From the NCBI GenBank assembly GCA_004295565.1, contig AP019416.1, positions 434,001 through 498,000 on the forward strand: a stretch of DNA of 64,000 nt, given 5' to 3'. Position numbers and translations under genes: made by a program. The notes under the pieces are model-generated. The model ran no database searches, was not told the DNA's origin, and worked only from the letters and a program-made list of their open reading frames with translations. Positions 57,315-64,000 of the stretch are shown one piece after another (within the stretch, counting starts at the first letter, position 1; each line of letters opens with the position of its first letter). The DNA comes from Vreelandella olivaria. Lineage in GTDB: Bacteria; Pseudomonadota; Gammaproteobacteria; Pseudomonadales; Halomonadaceae.

Positions 57315-57488
57315 GGTCAGCGATCCCTATCCACGTTCGTAAGGAGGCTTACCATACCACTGGCACTAACAATTTGGCATATTGAGCACAAACAAGGGTA
57401 AGCTAGGTTTAATGAGCCTTGTGGCTGTGAGCTAAGCGTAGTGAGGCTGGGCTGGATCAACACAGATGGGCAGCGAAGGTAAGGTGCG

Positions 57489-58158
57489 ATGGGAATCAAT
57501 CACTGGCCGGAAGGTGAGCGGCCCCGGAAAAGTTGCTTAACGTCGGCGCCCAGGCGCTCTCTGACGCTGAGTTACTGGCGATTTTTTTGCGCGTTGGCGT
57601 GCAGGGGCGTTCGGCAGTCGATTTAGCGCGTGATCTACTCAGCAGTTTCGGTGGTTTGCGCCAACTGCTGGAGGCCGATCAGGAAAGCTTCTGTACTGCC
57701 CGTGGCTTAGGTAGCGCTAAGTACGCCCAGCTTCAGGCGACGCTGGAGTTATCGCGACGCCATTTAGCCAGCCAACTGGCGCGAGGCAATGCGCTGACAT
57801 CGCCTGCCTTGGTACGCCACTACCTGAGTTCCCAGCTGCGCCATTTGGGGCATGAGGAGTTTGCGGTACTTTTTGGATACCCAGCACCGAATTATTCGCT
57901 ATGAATCGCTGTTTCGCGGTACCCTAGACAGCGCATCTGTATACCCCGCGAAGTTGCCAAGCGTGCGTTAGAACTGAGCGCTGGCGCTGTTATTCTGGCT
58001 CACAACCACCCATCAGGTGTGGCAGAGCCAAGCGATGCTGATCGACGTATTACTGCACGCTTAAAAGATGCGTTGGCCCTTTTGACGTGCGCGTGCTGGA
58101 TCATTTCGTGGTGGGGGATGGAGAGGTGGTTTCTTTTGCCGAGCGCGGCTGGCTATAA
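57489..58158 (+). CDS. radC: RadC-family JAMM/MPN protein
   Basis: About 223 residues, matching RadC. The N-terminal helix-hairpin-helix part ([33 protein letters not shown]) is followed by the JAMM metalloprotease-like domain with LAHNHPSG and a downstream SDAD, then [17 protein letters not shown]. Its role in repair is uncertain. Frameshifts lie near 57527, 57872, 57941 and 58080. It is divergent from coaBC. Confidence 0.92.
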
Positions 58159-58246
58159 AGCAGCATCAATAGGTTCTGCTCTACGCCGTATTGACTAAGT
58201 CGAATGAGCGAAAAAGTGCTTTTTCAGCCTTTTTTGGGGGTTTTGC

Positions 58247-58275
58247 TTGCTGCAAGTCGGGCGCTCTGGTATAAA
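58247..58275 (+). promoter_or_regulatory. Sigma-70-type promoter for rpmB-rpmG
   Basis: TTGCTG, 17 bp, TATAAA: both boxes are close to consensus with optimal spacing, about 140 bp upstream of the rpmB start. The leader between them has no obvious terminator. Confidence 0.75.
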
Positions 58276-58417
58276 GTGCCACCTTTAAACTTGGGTTGAA
58301 TAACGGATTTGGATAAAGCTTGGCGGTTAACGGCGCCGATACCTTCCCTGCTCCGGTTTGCCCGACAGTTTTGAACACTCAGGTAATTATATCCTGGCCA
58401 AGCAGTTGGAGGCTCTA

Positions 58418-58654
58418 ATGTCCAAAGTATGTCAGGTTACCGGCAAGCGTCCGGTAACTGGAAATAACGTTTCACACTCCCAGCGTAAGACACGTCGTCG
58501 TTTCTTGCCAAACCTGCACACTCACCGTTTTTGGGTTGAGTCTGAAAACCGCTTCGTCAAGCTGCGCGTTTCCACTAAAGGAATGCGCATCATCGACAAG
58601 AAAGGTATCGACACAGTTTTGGTTGAAATTCGTAAGCGCGGCGACGCTATCTAA
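58418..58654 (+). CDS. rpmB: 50S ribosomal protein L28
   Basis: Intact, 78 residues. It begins [20 protein letters not shown] with the L28 signature [26 protein letters not shown] lies 7 bases upstream. It is followed by rpmG after 80 bp. Confidence 0.98.
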   Translation: MSKVCQVTGKRPVTGNNVSHSQRKTRRRFLPNLHTHRFWVESENRFVKLRVSTKGMRIIDKKGIDTVLVEIRKRGDAI

Positions 58655-58679
58655 GCCAGCTTTTTATACTAAGCCCTTT

Positions 58680-58720
58680 GGGCCAGGTATTTTGGGCCAA
58701 GCATTTCGGCCAAGCATTTT
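58680..58720 (+). repeat. Three 13-14-bp direct repeats between rpmB and rpmG
   Basis: GGGCCAGGTATTTT, GGGCCAAGCATTTC and CGGCCAAGCATTTT follow one another. They lie just ahead of the rpmG ribosome site and could be a slippage product or an RNA element. Confidence 0.6.
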
Positions 58721-58734
58721 GGGAGAGTTTAACC

Positions 58735-58890
58735 ATGCGCGATAAAATCAAGTTGGTGTCTAGCGCCGGTACAGGCCACTTCTACACCACTGATAAGAAC
58801 AAGCGGAACACTCCGGATAAATTCGAATTCAAGAAATTCGACCCGGTCATCCGTAAGCACGTGATCTACAAGGAAGCTAAGATCAAGTAA
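58735..58890 (+). CDS. rpmG: 50S ribosomal protein L33
   Basis: Intact, 51 residues: [20 protein letters not shown], then [17 protein letters not shown]. This is the zinc-free form, without the CxxC pairs. GGGAGAG precedes the start. A terminator follows. Confidence 0.98.
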   Translation: MRDKIKLVSSAGTGHFYTTDKNKRNTPDKFEFKKFDPVIRKHVIYKEAKIK

Positions 58891-58937
58891 TCGCTTTTGC
58901 GATGTTGATCGGCTTCCACTGCAGGCGAGTGCCTGTT

Positions 58938-58965
58938 CAAAACCCGGCCCCAAGCCGGGTTTTTG
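58938..58965 (+). terminator. Terminator after rpmG
   Basis: AAAACCCGGC pairs with GCCGGGTTTT around a CCCAA-type loop, with a T-run. Confidence 0.85.
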
Positions 58966-59045
58966 CATGCATGCATTTCCCATATCGCCGCTTTGCTAAA
59001 CCACCTTCACAAGGCTGTCATTACAAGCCGGTACGATGCCTCAAT

Positions 59046-59888
59046 ATGCCCGAACTGCCCGAAGTTGAAACTACCCGCCGCGGAATTGCTCCTTATATTG
59101 AAGGCCAGGAAGTTACCGAAGTGCTGGTGCGTCAGCCGCGGCTGCGTGTACCTGTGCCCGATGACCTTGCCGAGCGGCTGGTGGGCGCGCGCATAGGGGT
59201 ATTGAGGCGGCGGGCGAAATACCTGCAGATTCCTGTCCAGCCTGCTAACGGCGGCAAAGGTGACGTTGGCGCGACGCTGCTATGGCACTTGGGTATGTCA
59301 GGTAGCCTGCGGATTGCCCGGGTAGGGGATTTGCCTAAAAAACATGATCACGTGGATGTGGTCACCGCCAGCGGCTATGTACTGCGCTATCACGACCCCC
59401 GTCGGTTTGGCTTTGTGGATTGGCAGGCCGAAGACGAAACACAGGATAAGCGGCTTGCGCACTTGGGGCCCGAGCCGTTGTCTGATGCGTTTAACGGCAA
59501 ATGGCTCTACACGCTCTCACGCAATAAGCGCGTGGCGGTAAAACCGTTTCTGATGGATAACCAGGTGGTGGTCGGCGCCGGGAATATCTACGCAGCGGAA
59601 GCGCTGTTTATGGCCGGTATTGACCCGCGACGCGCGGCGGGAAGGGTTTCTCGTGCGCGTTACGACGCCTTGGCCCTAGCCGTGAAAGAGGTGCTGGCGG
59701 CGGCGATTATCCAAGGGGGTACCACGCTGCGGGACTTTGTCAGTGGCCAGGGTGAGCCCGGTTATTTCGCCCAGCGTTTGAATGTTTACGGCCGCCACGG
59801 CCAGCCCTGTTTGCGCTGTGGCGTTGAGCTTCGCCGCATTACGCTTGGCCAGCGCGCCAGCGTGTTTTGCCCCGGCTGCCAGCGCTGA
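59046..59888 (+). CDS. mutM: Formamidopyrimidine-DNA glycosylase
   Basis: Intact, 280 residues. The catalytic N-terminus [13 protein letters not shown] (Pro2, Glu3), the [12 protein letters not shown] motif, DPRRFGF, the helix-two-turn-helix [17 protein letters not shown] and the C-terminal zinc finger (CLRCG...FCPGC) are all present. It removes 8-oxoguanine and formamidopyrimidines and nicks by beta,delta-elimination. The ATG at 59046 gives the exact family N-terminus. Confidence 0.97.
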   Translation: MPELPEVETTRRGIAPYIEGQEVTEVLVRQPRLRVPVPDDLAERLVGARIGVLRRRAKYLQIPVQPANGGKGDVGATLLWHLGMSGSLRIARVGDLPKKHDHVDVVTASGYVLRYHDPRRFGFVDWQAEDETQDKRLAHLGPEPLSDAFNGKWLYTLSRNKRVAVKPFLMDNQVVVGAGNIYAAEALFMAGIDPRRAAGRVSRARYDALALAVKEVLAAAIIQGGTTLRDFVSGQGEPGYFAQRLNVYGRHGQPCLRCGVELRRITLGQRASVFCPGCQR

Positions 59889-59954
59889 TGGCGACCTATA
59901 AGTGCTATTGTTTTATTTAAGTATTGCTTTGCTTACGTTTTTTTGGAGATTGCT

Positions 59955-61144
59955 GTGACCCAACGCCTGCGCTTGAATAAAAATGCTGACCGTCGCCTGA
60001 AAGCGGGTCATCTCTGGATCTACTCCAATGAAGTGGATATCAAAGAGACGCCGCTGAAAAACTTTGCGGCAGGCGAAACCGCCTTGGTAGAAGCCTCCAA
60101 TGGCAAAGTGATGGCGGTTGCGTATGTGAACCCTCATTCGTTAATTGCTGCCCGGGTCATGTCCCGCGACCCTGAAATGCGCTTGGATCGCTCGCTGTTT
60201 GTGCACCGCTTTAATCAAGCGCTGGCACTGCGCCAGCGCCTCTATGCCCAGCCGTTCTATCGCTTGATCCACGGTGAAGGCGATCTGCTGCCAGGCTTGG
60301 TGATTGATCGCTTTGGCGATGTTCTCGTCGTACAGCTCAATACCGCGGGTATGCAGGCGCTGGCGGATGAGATTGTCGATGCGCTGGAAAAAGTCATCAA
60401 GCCGGAGGTGATTGTTTTCCGAAACGATACGGGTGGTCGTCGTCAAGAAGGTCTTGAGGCCCACGTGGAGGTCGTCAAAGGCACACTGCCTGACGAGGTA
60501 GTGCTCGAAGAGAACGGCGCCCGCTTTGTGGTGCCGGTGCTTAATGGGCAGAAGACCGGCTGGTTCTTTGATCACCGGGTTAATCGCGAATGGATCAATC
60601 GCAATGTGGAAGGTAAGCGCGTGCTGGACGTCTTCAGCTACGTAGGCGGTTGGGGCGTACAGGCGGCTGTTCATGGCGCGAAAGAGGTGATGTGCCTTGA
60701 CTCTTCAGGCCCGGCGCTGGAGCAAGTCGCCCGCAACGCTGCGCTCAATGGCGTGCAGGAGAAGGTGGCGGTGAGTGAGGGAGATGCGTTTGAGGCGTTA
60801 GCGGCGCTGAAGGCGGAGGGCGAAGAGTTCGATGTGGTTATTCTTGATCCTCCCGCATTCATCAAAAGCGCAAGGATATCCCCAACGGCGAGCGTGCCTA
60901 TGCCCGCTTGAATCGGGAAGCCATGCGTTTGTTGGGGCGCGATGGCCTGTTGCTGTCAGCCTCCTGCTCCATGCACCTAGCGCCCGAGCGGCTTATGGAT
61001 GTGGTGCGTGGTGCGGTTCGCCACCAGGATCGCCATGGGCAGGTGATTTTCCAAGGTCACCAAGGGCCAGATCACCCGGTGCACCCGGCTATTCCCGAAA
61101 CGTCTTACCTGAAAGCGCTGGGTGTGCGGGTGTTCCGCGACTAA
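59955..61144 (+). CDS. rlmI: 23S rRNA (cytosine1962-C5)-methyltransferase RlmI
   Basis: About 397 residues. An N-terminal PUA-like domain (LRLNKNADRRLKAGHLWIYSNE in part) is followed by the central EEHEH domain and a Rossmann methyltransferase (VLDVFSYVGGWGVQAA, CLDSSGPALEQVARN, VVILDPPAFIK). The later SCSMHL provides the catalytic Cys. GTG 59955 has TTGGAG upstream. The frame breaks near 60870 (AAAAGCGCAAGG); the repaired sequence continues RKDIPNGERAYARLNRE. Confidence 0.92.
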
Positions 61145-61179
61145 CCACGTTTTGAGCCATTAGCGGAGGAGCCAATACC

Positions 61180-61613
61180 ATGGAATGGGCGCTACCCGAG
61201 CCTTTTGTGATCGATATCCGTGTGGCTGATGAAGCGATTGATGCCTATCAGCACGTCAATAACAGCGAATACCTACGCTGGGTTGAGCAAATTAGCTGGG
61301 CGCACTCCGAGGCGCTCGGCCTCTCTCGAGCGTTACCGCGAGCTTGACCGTGCCATGGTGGTTCAGCGCCATGAGCTGGATTATCTGGCGCCTGCCTTTG
61401 CCGGCGATGCGTTACAGCTTGCGACCTGGATTGTCGATTGTGACGAGCGCTTCAGTCTGACCCGTCGTTTTTCAGCTGGTGCGCGCCGAAGACGCTAAAA
61501 CGTTGCTGAACGCCCGCACCCGTTTTGCCTGCGTGGCACTCTCAACGGGGCGGCCCAAACGTTTACCAGAGGAGTATAGGCGTATTTACGGCGGCGCTGT
61601 TATTGTGGAGTGA
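61180..61613 (+). CDS. Acyl-CoA thioesterase (hotdog fold, 4HBT/YbgC-like)
   Basis: About 145 residues after repair. It shows DIRVADEAIDAYQHVNNSEYLRWVEQISW in part (the 4HBT core with the catalytic-type His-Val-Asn-Asn and the later Glu), RAMVVQRHELDYLAPAFAGD and LPEEYRRIYGG. Frameshifts lie near 61325 and 61475. The usual active-site Asp of the YbgC group corresponds to Asp/Gln at DAYQHVNN, so DAYQHVNN fits the DxxGHVNN pattern with Gln for Gly. Substrate unknown. Confidence 0.8.
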
Positions 61614-61670
61614 CGAAGAATGAAGTGGATTTTTTCGTGTAGAACCGGCAATCGCTAGATTTTTTCTCCT

Positions 61671-61698
61671 AAAAAACGCCTTAACCGGCGTTTTTTTT
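61671..61698 (+). terminator. Terminator between the thioesterase gene and ald
   Basis: AAAAAACGCC-TTAACC-GGCGTTTTTTTT forms a stem with eight T. Confidence 0.85.
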
Positions 61699-61788
61699 GT
61701 TTTGTGTTTCTGGGGTGGTGGTCAACGTTAGCTGTGCTGTAATTTGCTTATCAACATGAATGATCTTTACAAGCACAGGAAAAATCCA

Positions 61789-62909
61789 ATGAAAATCGCC
61801 GTCCCTAAAGAGATCAAAAATCACGAATATCGCGTGGCCCTAACGCCGACTGGCGCCCGGGAGTTAACCGGACGCGGCCATCAGGTGAGCGTTCAAAGCA
61901 GTGCCGGCGAAGGCGCAGGCTTTGCGGATACCGATTACCAGGCTGCCGGCGCACAAATAGAAGCCGATGTGGATGCTTTATGGCGCAACGCTGAGCTGAT
62001 CCTCAAGGTGAAAGAGCCGCAGCCGGACGAGGTGGCGCGACTCACCCCACAGCATACGCTGTTCACCTATCTGCACCTGGCCGCCGAAGAGCCCCTTACC
62101 CGTGAGCTGATGGAGAGCGGTGCCACCTGTATCGCCTATGAAACCATTACCGATGCCCGCGGCGGCTTGCCGCTTCTGGCTCCTATGAGCACCGTAGCCG
62201 GGCGAATGGCGGTGCAAGCAGGGGCTCATAGCCTGGAGAAGGCGCAGGGCGGTGCTGGCGTGTTGCTGCCCGGTGTGCCGGGCGTGGCGCCGGGTAAGGT
62301 CACCGTGATTGGTGGCGGTGTGGTGGGCGAAAACGCTGCCCGTATGGCGTTGGGGTTAGGCGCAGAGGTCACTATTCTGGATAAGTCGTTAGCGCGATTG
62401 GAAGTGCTGGATGACCGCTATCAGGGCCGCATCAAAACGGTTTACTCCACCGCAGACGCCCTGGAAACGGCCACCCGTGAGTCAGATATGATCATTGGTG
62501 CGGTGCTGGTGCCCGGCGCCGCAGCGCCAAAATTGATTACGCGCAGTATGCTGGCCGATATGAAGCCCGGCAGCGTGCTGGTCGATGTGGCCATCGACCA
62601 GGGCGGCTGTTTTGAAACCAGCAAGCCCACCACCCATGCCGAGCCGACCTATATCGTCGATGGGGTGGTGCACTACTGTGTCGCCAATATGCCCGGCGCG
62701 GTGGCGCGTACGTCCACCCAGGGCTGACCAACGCCACGCTGCCCTTTGTGCTCGCCCTGGCGGATAAAGGCTGGCAGCAGGCGCTACGAGACGACCCGCA
62801 CTTCCTGCCGGGCCTGAACGTGCACGCGGGTCAAGTCACTTACCAGGCCGTGGCAGACGCCTTCGGACTGGAGAGCAGCGATCCTGCGCGCGTTGTTGCA
62901 GCTAACTAA
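61789..62909 (+). CDS. ald: Alanine dehydrogenase
   Basis: About 373 residues, the usual length. It begins [20 protein letters not shown], contains KVKEPQPDE and TYLHLAAEE (substrate-binding Lys and His), the NAD motif [19 protein letters not shown] and the [19 protein letters not shown] segment. It interconverts L-alanine and pyruvate plus ammonium with NAD. The frame breaks near 62722, after RTSTQ; the repaired end is [19 protein letters not shown] through PARVVAAN. It is preceded by its own terminator-bounded 90-bp leader. Confidence 0.94.
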
Positions 62910-62981
62910 GTTATCGGAAGCTAGTGGCTGGCGGCTAATCAATTAGTCGCATCGGGGCTGTCGATCAGGGCTTAGGTTGGC

Positions 62982-63230
62982 TCAGTAGTGGGGCGGCACA
63001 TCATCCTCGGGGCGCTGACCGCCCTGGGGCTCGCTTGCCTGGAGTGCCTGGTGCTGCTCACGTAGGCGTTCGCGCATCAGGCCGCTGAGCTGCTCCAGTT
63101 TTTCCAGGCGTCGCTCCTGCTGAACCACGGCTTGATCCAGGGTGTCCAGCCAGTGCTCTTGGTGGGCGAGTCGGCTCTCTAAAGATTCAAGGCGTTGAGC
63201 CAGGTCAGCAGGCGATAATTCGTGGGTCAT
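62982..63230 (-). CDS. slyX: SlyX-family protein
   Basis: Intact, 82 residues. A coiled coil (LAQRLESLESRLAHQEHWLD, LDQAVVQQERRLEKLE) is followed by a Pro-rich end DVPPHY, the SlyX hallmark (PPHY). The function is unknown in the family. It is divergent from the downstream cold-shock gene and convergent with ald. Confidence 0.92.
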   Translation of the reverse strand: MTHELSPADLAQRLESLESRLAHQEHWLDTLDQAVVQQERRLEKLEQLSGLMRERLREQHQALQASEPQGGQRPEDDVPPHY

Positions 63231-63342
63231 GATATCATTGCAACCTTATGTAGTAGTATGCCAGTGCTATTGGGAATGGGCCTGATAGTGCCGGTATTGT
63301 CCTTCGTCTGTTACCCATACAACAAGAGAGCTTTTTTTTTCT

Positions 63343-63882
63343 ATGAACCCAAAAGTTGTGTTTCGCTGTTTCTTAATCAGTGTATTACTTGCCGCCCCCA
63401 CGCCACTTTTGCTGGCGGGGATTGTTCATTTAACCGATAGTGCCCTCGCCGAGCTGTGGATGGCCGAGCTGGCAATCAGTGGAGTTAGCGGTGTCTATAT
63501 TGCCGTTGCTATAGGTAGTTTTATTGTTCTGTGGATTGGCACATTAGCGTCTGCCGCTTTTGCGCCCTCGATTGTGGTGGCGCCGGTGGCTCATGCCAAG
63601 CCAACATCACGCCAACCCCAGGCAGCCGCTCCGTTGGACGATGATGAGGAAGAAGATGTCATCGATCCTAACGATGGCCGTGAAGAGGGTGAAGTGAAGT
63701 GGTTCAACACCAACAAAGGCTACGGTTTTATTACCCGCGATAATGGCGAAGATGTGTTTGTACACTTCCGGGCCATTCGGGGCCGTGGGCCGCGTATGCT
63801 GGCAGAAGGCCAAATCGTGCGTTATCACGTGATTAAAAATGAGCGTGGTTTGCAGGCCGACGATGTCAGTATTATCGAGTGA
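63343..63882 (+). CDS. Membrane-anchored cold-shock-domain protein
   Basis: Intact, 179 residues. Two hydrophobic segments come first (about residues 5-30, FRCFLISVLLAAPTPLLLAG; and about 43-74, GVYIAVAIGSFIVLWIGTL). An acidic linker (PLDDDEEEDVIDPNDGRE) then leads to a C-terminal cold-shock domain from about residue 114: GEVKWFNTNKGYGFITRDNG (RNP1 KGYGFI) and DVFVHFRAI (RNP2 VFVHF). The domain order implies a cold-shock OB fold held at the inner membrane, where it could bind mRNA or ssDNA. The two-helix hairpin predicts it faces the cytosol. The role is unknown. Confidence 0.88.
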   Translation: MNPKVVFRCFLISVLLAAPTPLLLAGIVHLTDSALAELWMAELAISGVSGVYIAVAIGSFIVLWIGTLASAAFAPSIVVAPVAHAKPTSRQPQAAAPLDDDEEEDVIDPNDGREEGEVKWFNTNKGYGFITRDNGEDVFVHFRAIRGRGPRMLAEGQIVRYHVIKNERGLQADDVSIIE

Positions 63883-63918
63883 GTCTTACGGCTAGCTAAA
63901 TGGTTAGTTGGATAGCAA

Positions 63919-63942
63919 ACGACCCCGCCTTGGCGGGGTCGT
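63919..63942 (+). terminator. Terminator after the cold-shock gene
   Basis: ACGACCCCGCC pairs with GGCGGGGTCGT around a TT loop. The following T content is modest (TGTCGTTT). It can act in both directions. Confidence 0.8.
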
Positions 63943-64000
63943 TGTCGTTTAAGCGCTCGCTTAACGCCCTGAATCGGGCCACTCTATTGCTCCCTCTTTA

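Overview
The window looks like chromosome of a Halomonas-type gammaproteobacterium (Halomonadaceae). This is inferred from gene order and protein content; no 16S gene is present. Conserved gammaproteobacterial blocks are rpsP-rimM-trmD-rplS, xerD-dsbC-hom-thrC-recJ, prfB-lysS, ftsY-ftsE-ftsX-rpoH, minC-minD-minE, coaBC-dut-algC-argB-slmA and rpmB-rpmG-mutM. The acetoacetyl-CoA reductase, the alanine dehydrogenase and the GC-rich codon use fit a halophilic polyhydroxyalkanoate producer.

Layout. 1-5.7 kb: C-terminal part of a very large secreted protein built from carbohydrate-binding modules, ending in four tandem CBM6 domains. 6.2 kb: initiator tRNA. 6.5-14 kb: phbB, a DUF349/HEAT protein, minCDE and exonuclease I. 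14-21 kb: a pitrilysin-type protease coupled to a SRAP-family protein that has lost its catalytic residues, then a TetR regulator with an acyltransferase, a CorC/CNNM-type membrane protein and ypjD. 21.5-25.5 kb: ffh and the S16/L19 operon. 25.5-32 kb: xerD, dsbC, threonine biosynthesis, recJ and a YitT protein. 32.5-35.7 kb: a copper-type P-ATPase operon with its MerR regulator, a metal-type operator and a 23-residue membrane microprotein. 35.9-38.8 kb: a fadL-like gene split by an IS1380-family element. 39-45.5 kb: prfB, lysS, an MFS exporter, bolA, a possible holD, rimI and zapB. 45.6-50.5 kb: rsmD, ftsYEX and rpoH. 50.5-52.4 kb: a group IIC intron inserted directly behind the rpoH terminator. 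52.4-58 kb: slmA, argB, algC, dut, coaBC and radC. 58-64 kb: L28/L33, mutM, rlmI, a thioesterase, alanine dehydrogenase, slyX and a membrane-anchored cold-shock protein.

Quality warning. About 34 of roughly 55 protein genes, including essential ones (ffh, rpsP, rplS, lysS, ftsY), are split by single-base frameshifts. Most of those I could resolve lie in homopolymer runs and are usually one base too short. This is almost certainly sequencing or assembly error and not gene decay, so I annotate these as single genes with approximate frameshift positions. The fadL-like gene is the exception: its halves join in frame once the IS and one 4-bp target duplication are removed.

Functional themes: cell division and its positioning (minCDE, zapB, ftsEX, slmA), co-translational targeting (ffh, ftsY), translation (S16, L19, L28, L33, RF2, LysRS, tRNA-fMet, RimM, TrmD, RsmD, RlmI, RimI), DNA repair (sbcB, recJ, mutM, radC) and copper defence. 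The most unusual items are the active-site-less SRAP protein coupled to a periplasmic protease, the CopA-coupled microprotein, the membrane-tethered cold-shock domain, and a 16-bp-period repeat array between the DUF349 gene and minC.
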